Of a stretch of 64,000 bases of DNA, positions 36,060 to 45,381 are shown one piece after another; position 1 is the first letter of the stretch, and every line of letters starts with the position of its first letter. The translations under genes were made by a program, and so were the position numbers. Source of the stretch: Leclercia adecarboxylata (GTDB lineage: Bacteria > Pseudomonadota > Gammaproteobacteria > Enterobacterales > Enterobacteriaceae); NCBI RefSeq assembly GCF_006171285.1, contig NZ_CP040889.1, positions 4,278,001-4,342,000 on the forward strand, given 5' to 3'. The notes under the pieces are model-generated. The model saw only the letters and a list, made by a program, of their open reading frames with translations, was not told where the DNA came from and did no database searches.

Positions 36060-38087
36060 ATGAGCGAATTTACGGGATCGGCAGCTTCACAGGCTGACTT
36101 TATTTGGAAGAATGCGGAAGACCTTTGGGGGGACTTCAAGCATACGGACTTTGGCAAGATCATTTTGCCGTTTACCTTGCTGCGCCGCCTGGAGTGTGCG
36201 CTGGAGCCGACCCGCGAGGCGGTGAGAGAAGCGCATGACGCTTTCAAGGATGCCGATGTCGAGCTGGATACCATTCTGCGCTCAACCGCTGAATACCCCT
36301 TCTACAACACCTCTGAATACTCCCTCGGCACCTTGGGTAGCACCAAGACGCGCCGCAATCTGGAAGACTACATCGCCCTGTTTTCGGATAATGCCCGCGC
36401 TATCTTCGAGGAGTTTGAGTTTGGCAATACGGTGATCCGGCTGGAGAAAGCGGGCTTGCTGTACAAGATTTGCCAGAACTTCGCCAAGATCGATCTGCAC
36501 CCGGACGTGGTTCCGGATCGGGTGATGAGTAACATCTACGAACACCTAATTCGCCGCTTTGGTGCCGAGGTCAATGAAGGGGCCGAGGACTTCATGACGC
36601 CGCGCGACATCGTTCACCTAGCGACCGCATTGCTACTTGACCCGGATGATGCCCTGTTTGAGGCCAGCCCCGGTTTGATTCGTACTCTGTATGACCCGAC
36701 CTGTGGCACGGGTGGCTTCCTCACCGATGCCATGAACCATGTGGGTGACTACGGTAACCGCGACAAGATCCCGCCAGTGCTGGTGCCGCACGGGCAGGAG
36801 TTGGAGCCGGAAACCCATGCGGTTTGTGTAGCCGGTATGCTGATCCGCCGTTTGGAGTCCGACCCAGGCCGAGATCTGTCGAAGAACATTCGTCAGGGCA
36901 GCACGCTGTCCAACGACCAGTTTGCCGGTGAGCGTTTCCACTACTGCCTGTCCAATCCGCCTTTCGGCAAGAAATGGGAGAAGGACAAAACCGCCGTCGA
37001 AGCAGAACACAAAAAAGGTGAGTTGGGCCGTTTTGGGCCGGGCCTGCCGAAAATTAGCGATGGCTCCATGCTGTTTTTGATGCACCTGGCGAGCAAGCTA
37101 GAACTGCCGATCAACGGCGGTGGCCGCGCCGCTATCGTGCTGTCGGGTTCGCCACTGTTTAACGGCGGTGCCGCGTCTGGCGAATCGGAAATACGCCGTT
37201 GGTTGCTGGAAGACGACCTGATTGAAGCCATTGTAGCTCTGCCAACGGATCTGTTCTTCCGCACCAATATCGCCACCTACCTGTGGATTCTGTCCAACAA
37301 GAAGCCGCAGGAGCGCAAAGGCAAGGTGCAGTTGATCAACGCCACCGACCTTTGGACTTCAATCCGCAACGAGGGCAACAAGCGCCGTATTGTCAGCGAT
37401 GAGCAGCGCCGCCAGATTCTGGACATCTACGCCACAGGCGAAACCGGAGCGCTTTCCCGGATGCTTGACTACCGTACCTTTGGCTACCGCCGTATCAAGG
37501 TCCTGCGCCCGCTGCGCATGACCCTGGAGCTGGATAAGGTGGGCATGGATCGGTTGGAAGCCGAAGCTGCCTGGGAAAAGCTCTCTGATGCGCATCAGAC
37601 ATTCTGGCGTGAAGCCCTCAAGCCGCTGATCGGGCAAACGCAGCCCTATAGCTGGGCAGAAACCTTTGTTAGGGACTCGATCAAGTCCGATGAAGCAAAG
37701 CAGCTCAAGGTCAAATCCAACAAGACATTGATCACCGCCCTAATCAGCGCCTTTGGTCACAAAGACCCGAAAGCCGAGCCAGTCACGGATTCCAACGGCG
37801 AGCTGGTGCCAGACACAGATTTGACTGATTACGAGAACGTCCCCTATCTGGATGACATCGACGACTACTTTGCCCGCGAAGTGCTTCCTCATGTGCCGGA
37901 TGCTTGGCTGGATGAGAGCTTTACCGATGCCAGGGATGGTCAATTGGGCCGCGTTGGCTACGAGATCAACTTCAACCGCTTCTTCTACCAGTACCAGCCG
38001 CCGCGCAAGCTGCATGATATTGATGAAGACCTGAAGCAGGTAGAAGCCGAGATTGCCGCGCTACTGGCGGAGGTGGCCAGCGAATGA
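36060..38087 (+). CDS. hsdM: Type I DNA methyltransferase subunit HsdM
   Basis: 675 residues, N6-adenine methyltransferase of a type I system. N-terminal HsdM domain (SQADFIWKNAEDLWGDFKHTDFGKIILPFTLLRRLE), SAM-binding motif I LYDPTCGTGGFLTDAM near residue 212, catalytic NPPF in LSNPPFGKKWEKD near 300. Start at 36060 has GGAG six bases upstream. The promoter should lie in 35950-36050, where GTGCAAAA...GGTTG occurs twice. Stop overlaps hsdS (ATGA). Confidence 0.95.
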   Translation: MSEFTGSAASQADFIWKNAEDLWGDFKHTDFGKIILPFTLLRRLECALEPTREAVREAHDAFKDADVELDTILRSTAEYPFYNTSEYSLGTLGSTKTRRNLEDYIALFSDNARAIFEEFEFGNTVIRLEKAGLLYKICQNFAKIDLHPDVVPDRVMSNIYEHLIRRFGAEVNEGAEDFMTPRDIVHLATALLLDPDDALFEASPGLIRTLYDPTCGTGGFLTDAMNHVGDYGNRDKIPPVLVPHGQELEPETHAVCVAGMLIRRLESDPGRDLSKNIRQGSTLSNDQFAGERFHYCLSNPPFGKKWEKDKTAVEAEHKKGELGRFGPGLPKISDGSMLFLMHLASKLELPINGGGRAAIVLSGSPLFNGGAASGESEIRRWLLEDDLIEAIVALPTDLFFRTNIATYLWILSNKKPQERKGKVQLINATDLWTSIRNEGNKRRIVSDEQRRQILDIYATGETGALSRMLDYRTFGYRRIKVLRPLRMTLELDKVGMDRLEAEAAWEKLSDAHQTFWREALKPLIGQTQPYSWAETFVRDSIKSDEAKQLKVKSNKTLITALISAFGHKDPKAEPVTDSNGELVPDTDLTDYENVPYLDDIDDYFAREVLPHVPDAWLDESFTDARDGQLGRVGYEINFNRFFYQYQPPRKLHDIDEDLKQVEAEIAALLAEVASE

Positions 38088-39418
38088 GCCAGTACAGAGC
38101 ATATCCCGCGTATAAGGATTCCGGCATTGAGTGGATTGGGCAGGTGCCGGAGCATTGGAAGATTGCGCAGATTAAGCGAATTTCCGCCTTGAATCCCAGG
38201 AAATCGACCTTAAGTGAGGAAAAGGATTCTCTTTGCACATTTCTCCCTATGGAAAAGCTGAGAACCAATGCTGTAACACTTGATGAAACTCGTCCTATTC
38301 ATGAAGTGTATGGTGGATATAGCTATTTCTGCGATGGCGATATTCTGATCGCCAAGGTAACGCCTTGCTTCGAGAATGGAAACATAGCGATAGCCAATGG
38401 TCTGGTTAACGGCATTGGGTTTGGCTCTACTGAAATCAATGTTCTTCGGGTAAATGGAAAGGGACATAACCGGTTTCTTTACTACCGTCTGCAAGAAGAG
38501 CAGTTCAGAACAATTGCCAAATCTGAGATGAGAGGCACTGGAGGCTTAAAGCGAGTTCCAACGGATCTGTTTGAGTCATTTACTATCGGGCTTCCCGACA
38601 CTGACGAACAAGCCACCATCGCGGCCACCCTCGACCGCGAAACCGCCCGTATTGATGCGCTTATCGAGAAGAAAAACCGCTTTGTCGAGCTACTGAAGGA
38701 AAAGCGGCAGGGGCTGATTACCCATGCTGTCACCAAGGGACTAGACCGCAACGCCAAGATGAAGGATTCCGGCATTGAGTGGATTGGGCAGGTGCCGGAG
38801 CACTGGGAGGCGACAAAACTAAAGCATGTTGCTGCATTCTCTGGTGGTGGTACGCCATCAAAAGAAAATCCAGACTATTGGAACGGCTGCATCCCTTGGG
38901 TCTCTCCAAAGGATATGAAACATGAGGTGATTACCGATTCTATAGATCATATAACTACCAAAGGACTGGAAAATAGTGCCACGAAACTGATTGACTCGGG
39001 AGCGGTGTTGCTGGTTGCTCGATCAGGTATTCTTCGTCACACGATACCGGTTGGGATCAATAATGTTCCTGTTAGCTTAAATCAGGACATGAAAGCATTG
39101 AGCCTTGATGAAACTAGGGTTAGACCCCGGTTTATACTTCGGTGGGTACAGGGTCTTAACCGCTCGTTGCTTGGGATATGGGCAAAAGAAGGAGCTACTG
39201 TTGAAAGCTTAGAGCATGAATATGTAGCGAACACTCGTCTACCTCTTCCAGATCTGAAGGAGCAAGATGCCATTCTAGCCACCCTCGACCTTGAAACCGC
39301 CCGCATTGATGCTCTGATTAGCAAGTCGGAACAAAGTATCACCCTGCTCAAAGAACGCCGCGCCGCCTTTATCACCGCCGCTGTCACCGGCCAGATTGAT
39401 TTGCGAGGAAAACAATAA
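38084..39418 (+). CDS. hsdS: Type I specificity subunit HsdS
   Basis: 444 residues with two target-recognition domains, each opened by the same motif: KDSGIEWIGQVPEHW near residues 10-25 and again near 226-241. Each is followed by a conserved coiled coil (ATIAATLDRETARIDALIEKK and AILATLDLETARIDALISKS). The two TRDs differ in sequence, so the target is bipartite and asymmetric. The repeated segments allow TRD shuffling by recombination. ATG overlaps the hsdM stop. Confidence 0.95.
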   Translation: MSQYRAYPAYKDSGIEWIGQVPEHWKIAQIKRISALNPRKSTLSEEKDSLCTFLPMEKLRTNAVTLDETRPIHEVYGGYSYFCDGDILIAKVTPCFENGNIAIANGLVNGIGFGSTEINVLRVNGKGHNRFLYYRLQEEQFRTIAKSEMRGTGGLKRVPTDLFESFTIGLPDTDEQATIAATLDRETARIDALIEKKNRFVELLKEKRQGLITHAVTKGLDRNAKMKDSGIEWIGQVPEHWEATKLKHVAAFSGGGTPSKENPDYWNGCIPWVSPKDMKHEVITDSIDHITTKGLENSATKLIDSGAVLLVARSGILRHTIPVGINNVPVSLNQDMKALSLDETRVRPRFILRWVQGLNRSLLGIWAKEGATVESLEHEYVANTRLPLPDLKEQDAILATLDLETARIDALISKSEQSITLLKERRAAFITAAVTGQIDLRGKQ

Positions 39419-42400
39419 ATGCAATCAGCAGCACATCAGGAAAAATACTTCCAGCAATACATCATCGACCGGTTGGTAGATCAGGGCTGGAAGCTGGGTG
39501 ATTCCAAGTTCTACAACACCGAGCGGGCGGTGTATCCCGAAGACCTGGAAAGCTGGATCAAAACCAGCGGCCAGCAGGAAAAATGGGACAAGCTGGAACG
39601 GCTCAACGGGGCCAAAACCCTTGAAGTGCTGATGGATCGCTTGGATAAAGCACTGGAGAAACAAGGCACCATGCAGGTGTTGCGCCAGGGCTTTTCCATT
39701 GCCGGTTGCGGCCTGATCGAGATGACCGAGGCCGCACCGGAAGACAAGCGCAATGCAGCAGTCATTGAGCGCTACCAGGCCAATATACTGCGCGTGGTGC
39801 CGGAGCTGAAGTATCACCCGGCCCGTGAATTTGCCATTGATCTGGTGCTGTTTATCAACGGTCTGCCGGTGGCAACCGTCGAACTGAAGACCGACTTCAC
39901 CCAGTCCTGCGAAGCGGCCATGGATCAGTACCGCAATGATCGCCTGCCGTATGACGCCCAGACCAAACGCCGGGAGCCATTGCTGACCTTCAAGCGTGGG
40001 GCAGTGGTACATTTCGCCATGTCCGACTCTGAAATCATGATGGCGACCAAGCTGGATGGAGAAAGCACCTTTTTCCTGCCGTTCAATAAGGGGCGCAATG
40101 ACGAAAGCGGCACTGTACATGCGGGTAACCCGCCAGGTGAGATTAAGGCCGATGGTACCCAGGAATACCCGGTAGCCTACTTCTGGGAGGCGGTCTGCCA
40201 GCCGGATGCCTGGCTGCGGATTTTCCATAGCTTTGTCTACGTCGAGAAAAAGGACGTGGTGGATATTCAGGGCAACTGGTCGAAGAAAGAAACCCTGATT
40301 TTCCCGCGCTTTCACCAATGGACGGCAGTGAACCAGATGCTGGCCGATGCCCGCGAAAATGGCGCAGGCATGACCTACCTGTGTGACCACAGCGCCGGTT
40401 CCGGCAAGACCAGCACCATTTCCTGGACGGCCCATGACTTGGTGAAACTGCGCGAAGATAACGGCGACGCGGTATTTAACAGCGTGATCATTGTCACCGA
40501 CCGTAATGTGCTGGACGGCCAGCTCCAGGACGCGGTGAAGCAGATTGACCATCAGTTTGGGGTGATCGCCGCCATTGACCGGCAGAAGTCATCCAAGTCC
40601 AAGAGCAAGCAGCTCTCGGATGCCTTGTTGTCTGGCACGCCGATTGTGGTAGTAACGATCCAGACCTTCCCCTACGCGATGGAAGCCATCATCACTGACA
40701 AGGCCCTGAAAGGGAAAAACTTTGCTGTGATCATTGATGAGGCGCATAACTCGCAGACTGGCTCTACCGCCGCTAAGCTGCAAGCCGCGCTGGGGATGAG
40801 CGGACAAGGCAAAATGTCCACCATGACGGTGGATGAACTACTGGAGCAACTGCAAAAGTCTCGCGCCCGCCCGGACAATATCAGCTACTTCGCCTTTACC
40901 GGCACGCCCAAGCACTCCACTTTGATGCTGTTTGGTCGCCCGACAGATCCAAGCCAACCGATCTCGGACGATAACCCGCCGCAAGCCTTCCACCTGTACA
41001 CCATGCGCCAGGCCATTGAGGAGAAATTCATTCTCGATGTGTTGAACGGCTATGTGCCCTACAAAACGGCCTTCAACCTTTCCAAGCAGCTTGAAGACAG
41101 CAAGCGGGTAAGCGGCAAGGCCGCCAAACGCGCCCTGGCACAGTGGATGTCATTGCATCCCACCAATGTGACCCAGAAGGTACAGTTTATCGTTGAGCAC
41201 TTCACCAAAAACGTCGCCCACCGGCTGGATGGCAAGGCCAAGGCGATGGTAGTGACCAGCTCCCGTGCCGCTGCCATTCGCTACAAGAAGGCGTTTGACC
41301 GCTATATCGAGCAGCACAGCGAGTACGGCTTTATTCATTCACTGGTGGCCTTCTCCGGCAAGATGACCGGTAAGCAGGTGATGCACCAGGATGACAGCGA
41401 GTTCAAGGATGATGTGTTTATCGTCGATGAGAACGAGGAGTTCACCGAGCAGAGCATGAACCCGGATGTCCACGGGCAGGATTTGCGCTTTGCCTTTGAC
41501 CGCCCGGAATACCGGGTGATGTTGGTGGCCGACAAGTTCCAGACTGGCTTTGACCAGCCCAAACTGGTCGCCATGTATGTGGACAAGAAAATCGCCAACC
41601 ATGTGGAGATTGTGCAGACCTTCGCCCGCCTGAACCGGACGGCACCTGGGAAGGATGAAGTCTTTATCATCGACTTCGTGAACGATCCAGAGAACGTGCG
41701 CAAGGCCTTTGCCACCTATGACAAAGGCGCTCACATCAGCGAAGTGCAAGACCTCAATGTGGTCTACGAGATCAAGGAGCGACTGGACGAGCACGGCCTG
41801 TACGACGAGAAGGACTTGGCCGCGTTCAAAGAAGCCCGCTTCAAGACCATACGTGACATCACCCATACTAAATCGCCACAGCACAAGGCGCTGTATACCG
41901 CTACAGCTGGAGCGACGGCCTTGTATAACGACAAGATGAAAATGTTGCGCGATGGCATGGCAACCTGGGAAGCAGCGTTTGAGAAGGCCCGCGCCAGGGG
42001 TGATGAGGCGGGCATGAAGTCTGCCGATCACCACCAGGATGAGTATGCCGAGCAAATCAAGGCGCTGATGGGCTTCAAGTCGGACCTGGGGCGCTTCTGC
42101 CGTACCTATTCCTATATCGCCCAACTGATTGATTTTGGCGACCCGGAGTTGGAGAACTTTGCCGCTTTCGCCAAGCTGCTGCAAAAGCGCCTTCAGCACG
42201 AAGCACCGGAAACCGTGGACTTGACAGGCCTGGTGCTTACTGGCTTTGACATCAATGCTCGACCCGATGACGTAGAAGAAGAAGGCAAAACCCCGGTATT
42301 GCAACCAGCAGGTGCAGGCGGTGGTGGAGCGGCAGGCGACAAGCCGAAATTCGTCAAAGAGATTATCGAGAGGCTCAACAGCCTGTTTGGTGAGGCGACG

Positions 42401-42676
42401 CCGATCCAGGATCAGGTGGCTTTCGTTAATCAGATTTCAGCGATTACCGGTGAAAGCGATGTCGTCATGGCTCAGGTGGAAAGCAACACCCGTGAGCAGG
42501 CTATGAAAGGCAACCTCCCCGGTGCTGTGCAGCAAGCTGTTGTTCGTGCTTTGTCCAGTCATCAGAAGCTGGCAACCCAGGTGCTCAAGTCTGACCGTCA
42601 GGGCATGACCGCATTGGTTGATATGGTGTATGACCTGCTACGCGAAGGCAAAGACATCGATCTGGGTATGGATTAA
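39419..42676 (+). CDS. hsdR: Type I restriction endonuclease subunit HsdR
   Basis: 1085 residues, translocating nuclease. N-terminal PD-(D/E)xK nuclease (AIDLVLFINGLPVATVELKTDF, near 140-162), helicase Walker A DHSAGSGKTSTISW near 325, DEAH box AVIIDEAHNSQTG near 438, motif III FAFTGTPKH near 490, motif VI QTFARLNRT near 735. The ATG directly abuts the hsdS stop. The C-terminus interacts with HsdM in known complexes. The gene appears intact. Confidence 0.95.
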   Translation: MQSAAHQEKYFQQYIIDRLVDQGWKLGDSKFYNTERAVYPEDLESWIKTSGQQEKWDKLERLNGAKTLEVLMDRLDKALEKQGTMQVLRQGFSIAGCGLIEMTEAAPEDKRNAAVIERYQANILRVVPELKYHPAREFAIDLVLFINGLPVATVELKTDFTQSCEAAMDQYRNDRLPYDAQTKRREPLLTFKRGAVVHFAMSDSEIMMATKLDGESTFFLPFNKGRNDESGTVHAGNPPGEIKADGTQEYPVAYFWEAVCQPDAWLRIFHSFVYVEKKDVVDIQGNWSKKETLIFPRFHQWTAVNQMLADARENGAGMTYLCDHSAGSGKTSTISWTAHDLVKLREDNGDAVFNSVIIVTDRNVLDGQLQDAVKQIDHQFGVIAAIDRQKSSKSKSKQLSDALLSGTPIVVVTIQTFPYAMEAIITDKALKGKNFAVIIDEAHNSQTGSTAAKLQAALGMSGQGKMSTMTVDELLEQLQKSRARPDNISYFAFTGTPKHSTLMLFGRPTDPSQPISDDNPPQAFHLYTMRQAIEEKFILDVLNGYVPYKTAFNLSKQLEDSKRVSGKAAKRALAQWMSLHPTNVTQKVQFIVEHFTKNVAHRLDGKAKAMVVTSSRAAAIRYKKAFDRYIEQHSEYGFIHSLVAFSGKMTGKQVMHQDDSEFKDDVFIVDENEEFTEQSMNPDVHGQDLRFAFDRPEYRVMLVADKFQTGFDQPKLVAMYVDKKIANHVEIVQTFARLNRTAPGKDEVFIIDFVNDPENVRKAFATYDKGAHISEVQDLNVVYEIKERLDEHGLYDEKDLAAFKEARFKTIRDITHTKSPQHKALYTATAGATALYNDKMKMLRDGMATWEAAFEKARARGDEAGMKSADHHQDEYAEQIKALMGFKSDLGRFCRTYSYIAQLIDFGDPELENFAAFAKLLQKRLQHEAPETVDLTGLVLTGFDINARPDDVEEEGKTPVLQPAGAGGGGAAGDKPKFVKEIIERLNSLFGEATPIQDQVAFVNQISAITGESDVVMAQVESNTREQAMKGNLPGAVQQAVVRALSSHQKLATQVLKSDRQGMTALVDMVYDLLREGKDIDLGMD

Positions 42677-42680
42677 GCAG

Positions 42681-43949
42681 ATGCTTGACCTGCTGAATCT
42701 GCCAGGCATCAAGCCGGTCGATATGCGCCACGAAGGCAAGTGCCTTGTGATAGTCGCTGAGCCGGTAACGGTCGAGGTGCCGTTATGTGGGGACTGCAAC
42801 ATCCCTATGCACAGACACGGTACGCGCAAAAACAAGTTCATGGACACGCCGTTGTACATGGAGCCCGTCCGCCTTGAAGTTCAGCGCCCGCGCTTTCGCT
42901 GTGAGTCGTGCGGAAAAATGTCCATGCCGGAGTTGAGTTTTCTGGATGACAAACGCCGAGCCACCAAACGGCTGGTCGATGTTATTCGGCAACAGTGCCT
43001 GGGAACCACCTTCCATGCTTTAGCTGAGCAAACCGGTGTGGCGGTGAACACCGTCAAGAACATCGCTCACGATCTCATTGAGGAACTCTCCCAAACCGTT
43101 CGTTACGAAACCCCAGTCATCATGGGCATTGACGAAGTGAACCTGGCCGGAGGGTATCGCTGTGTAATCACCAATCTGGCAACCAACAACGTCTTTGATA
43201 TGTTGGAGCATCGAACTCAAGAGCATTTGAAGCCCTTCTTCAAGGATTTGCCGGATGCTGACAAGGTGGAATGGGTCTGTACGGATATGTGGCGACCCTT
43301 CAAGCGTTCCTTTGCTCAGTATCTGCCCAACGCCAAACTGGTGATCGACAAGTTCCATGTCGTCAAGATGGCTTCTGAAGCCTTGGAAGTGGAGCGCAAG
43401 AACTATCAGGCACAGTTAAGCAAAGAAGATCGCATTTACGTCAAAAAGTCGATTCGCTGGCTCACCCTGAAGCGACCCGGCAACTTGACACCCGCAGAGC
43501 AAAAGGCGCTGGAGGTTGTAAAGCAGGCGATCCCAGCACTTGCCATGGCCTATGACTTCAAGGAAGCCTTCTTCTGCATCTACGACGAACCCGACAAGCA
43601 GAGCGCTCAGAACGCCTTTGAGGCTTGGGAGAACAGCCTTCCACTTTATGGCATGGAGCCTTTCAAAACACTGGTAAAAACGGTACACAACCATTACGAC
43701 GACATCTTTGCCTACTGGGATGCGCCGTTCTCAATCACCAATGGCTATACAGAAGGGCTCAACGGCTTGATCAAGATGTCCAATCGGTTAGGTCGGGGTT
43801 ATAGCTATGAGATCATCCGTGCAAAGACGTTGTACTCCAAAGAAGCCCGCAAGGTTGGCAGTGGTATTCGAGCAGGACGAGGCAAGGTCGAGTATGGACC
43901 GCACATTCCGACATTGTTGAAGCAGGCAGAAGGTGGAGAGTTGGATTAA
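42681..43949 (+). CDS. tnpA: ISL3-family transposase
   Basis: 422 residues. N-terminal zinc-binding segment (CGDCNIPMHRHG ... FRCESCGK), HTH (VAVNTVKNIAHDLIEE), and the DDE catalytic domain with Asp in MGIDEVNLAGG, Asp in VCTDMWRPFK and Glu in TNGYTEGLNGLIK. Begins 4 bp after hsdR with no strong ribosome site, suggesting coupling to hsdR translation. This links transposase and R-M expression. Confidence 0.93.
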   Translation: MLDLLNLPGIKPVDMRHEGKCLVIVAEPVTVEVPLCGDCNIPMHRHGTRKNKFMDTPLYMEPVRLEVQRPRFRCESCGKMSMPELSFLDDKRRATKRLVDVIRQQCLGTTFHALAEQTGVAVNTVKNIAHDLIEELSQTVRYETPVIMGIDEVNLAGGYRCVITNLATNNVFDMLEHRTQEHLKPFFKDLPDADKVEWVCTDMWRPFKRSFAQYLPNAKLVIDKFHVVKMASEALEVERKNYQAQLSKEDRIYVKKSIRWLTLKRPGNLTPAEQKALEVVKQAIPALAMAYDFKEAFFCIYDEPDKQSAQNAFEAWENSLPLYGMEPFKTLVKTVHNHYDDIFAYWDAPFSITNGYTEGLNGLIKMSNRLGRGYSYEIIRAKTLYSKEARKVGSGIRAGRGKVEYGPHIPTLLKQAEGGELD

Positions 43950-44074
43950 CGCGAGAGATGGCGCGTCTGAGAATCCAACCAATGTTAGATTTTCGCTGGG
44001 TGGTGAAAAACAGAAAAATCCAACCAGAAGCAGCTTTTTTTCCGACTAAGAATCAAGGGTTAGAATGGATGAAT

Positions 44075-44098
44075 TCCAACCCTAGAATGCAAATAGCC
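44075..44098 (-). repeat. Right terminal inverted repeat of the ISL3 transposon
   Basis: Complement reads GGCTATTTGCATTCT then AGGGTTGGA. Followed by the CTTATTTA target duplicate at 44099-44106. The 125 bp between tnpA and this end contain no gene but two further CCAACC motifs. Confidence 0.93.
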
Positions 44099-44196
44099 CT
44101 TATTTAAACTGGTTCCCTAACTCTAGCTCCTCCAACTTTCCATTAGCTTTCAGTGTCTTACAATAATCCCTCACCTTAGGAAGTTTGGGCTCAGAC

Positions 44197-44219
44197 CCTT
44201 AACTATCACCCTAGGGAGA
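44197..44219 (+). promoter_or_regulatory. T7-class phage promoter 1
   Basis: CCTTAACTATCACCC then TAGGGAGA; 20 of 23 positions match promoter 3 at 44785. Both are preceded by CAGAC. Transcription would start at G44214 with GGGAGA, the T7 late-promoter start, 81 bp before the 159-aa gene. Confidence 0.75.
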
Positions 44220-44294
44220 GACACGCCTGTCCTCCACCTAACCAAAACCGCTGCTACCCACTGCAAGTAGCCAACCTTAAGAGGAGGCCCATCC

Positions 44295-44774
44295 ATGGCT
44301 ATTACAATTCAATGCTACTCAGAGTCCACCAATGAGGCCTTCTTCGGTGGAGACCTCGACCATGAGCAGCTACCAGCGCCGACCTATGATGAACCCAAGG
44401 CCCGTACAGGTAAGCCGCCTGTGGTCATCGACAATCGGTCTGTGAGGCTGTGGCTGATTGAAACAGGATGTCTATCCTATTCACAGCTTGCTGAGGCCTA
44501 CCCATGGGCAGACGATGTGTTTACAGGACTGTCACGTGCTACCAGTGGCGCTGTAGGCTCTGGACTCCCCGTCTCAAAGGCTTACCTGTTCGCTGCCTTA
44601 TACAGCACTAACGACATCTTCTCCCGCAATACTGACATCTCCTACACGGCAATCACGGGTCGCTCCCCGTCTCCTCGCTACCTGCGCCACGTTAATAGTG
44701 TGCTTCAGTCCACTGCTGTGAACATGAAGAAAATCCTTATCGATAAAGGGATGATGAATACACCCTCACTATAG
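44295..44774 (+). CDS. Satellite protein of unknown function (159 aa)
   Basis: 159 residues, MAITIQCYSESTNEAFFGGDLDHEQLPAP... with a middle part that could be helical (VRLWLIETGCLSYSQLAEAYPWADDVFTGL). I recognise no family. GAGGAGG lies 10 bases before the ATG. A T7-class promoter lies just upstream, and another overlaps its stop codon (+1 at 44774). First native gene after the transposon, so a candidate early regulator or replication function; this is a guess. Confidence 0.7.
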   Translation: MAITIQCYSESTNEAFFGGDLDHEQLPAPTYDEPKARTGKPPVVIDNRSVRLWLIETGCLSYSQLAEAYPWADDVFTGLSRATSGAVGSGLPVSKAYLFAALYSTNDIFSRNTDISYTAITGRSPSPRYLRHVNSVLQSTAVNMKKILIDKGMMNTPSL

Positions 44775-44779
44775 GGGAC
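44757..44779 (+). promoter_or_regulatory. T7-class phage promoter 2
   Basis: AATACACCCTCACTATAGGG continues GAC. From -9 to +3 it is identical to the T7 consensus (CTCACTATAGGG), and 14 of the 17 upstream positions match the T3 promoter. Start would be G44774, at the stop codon of the 159-aa gene. Confidence 0.88.
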
Positions 44780-44784
44780 CAGAC

Positions 44785-44807
44785 CCTAAACTATCACTAT
44801 AGGGAGA
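44785..44807 (+). promoter_or_regulatory. T7-class phage promoter 3
   Basis: CCTAAACTATCACTATAGGG continues AGA. The block TCACTATAGGGAGA is identical to T7 from -8 to +6. Only 28 bp downstream of promoter 2. Start would be G44802, leading into the KilA-N, scaffold-like and capsid-like genes. Confidence 0.9.
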
Positions 44808-45381
44808 CCAGCCTCCGCCTCTGGGTCTGATGCGTCAGAACATGCGAACATCTGGTTAACCGACATTAAGTATCTCCTCTAAGTGGTCAAGGTACAGCTA
44901 GGACCTCTAGCCACTGTGACCGCCTCTGTCAGACCTCCTGTATGACCTCCAGCTCGTTAGCGTTCTTCAGTCAGCTCATTGGCTTAAGTCTATCACCGCT
45001 CACCATCTGGGGTCCTTACAGCTCGTCCTGACATGCGGTCTCACCTTTATTCAGATGGAGACACCGGGTTACCTCACTGCACCAGATGCAAACCTTTTGC
45101 AACCGAACGGAAAACTTTTCCTTCTGGTAGGGGGACTTGACGGTCCAAATTTGGGCTGGATTTAAAAGAGGGGGAATTTCCTCCTTTAGCAGCGCTCAGC
45201 TTTGAGTAGTCACCATCATCTCTGGTCTTCACACGACCTCATTACCGCTAGTAGCTCGTCTACTCGCTACCTCAAGTCTTTCTGTATGTCTCCTGTTGCC
45301 TGTGAGTCTCCCTATCGTTGGGGGCTTGAGTAGGCTTTCAGGGTGTGACTTCAGGAGGCATAACAAAAGGAGTACAACGAT
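44808..45381 (+). other. Gene-free region with a cluster of palindromes
   Basis: 574 bp transcribed from promoters 2 and 3 but without a gene. Within 100 bp lie TGCAAA-CCT-TTTGCA (45087-45101), GGAAAA-C-TTTTCC (45109-45121), CCAAATTTGG (45144-45153) and an imperfect GAGGGGGAATTTCCTCC (45168-45184). Candidates are a replication origin, a packaging signal or repressor sites; sequence alone does not decide. Confidence 0.6.

Larger units (their letters stand above)
35926..44098 (+). mobile_element. ISL3-family transposon carrying a type I restriction-modification system
   Basis: 8173 bp. The inverted ends begin GGCTATTTGCATTCT (exact over 15 bp, 21 of 24 overall). An 8-bp target duplication CTTATTTA flanks it at 35918-35925 and 44099-44106, the size typical of ISL3. 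Cargo is hsdM, hsdS, hsdR; the ISL3 transposase follows 4 bp after hsdR. CCAACC/GGTTGG motifs recur near both ends (35994, 36046; 43976, 44025, 44076) and may be transposase subterminal sites. It lies in the satellite's tandem repeat. Confidence 0.92.

Noticed and set aside
44808..45381. T7-type concatemer-junction pause sequence ATCTGTT as packaging signal
   Set aside because: I did not find this heptamer in the native parts of the element, so a packaging site is not claimed.
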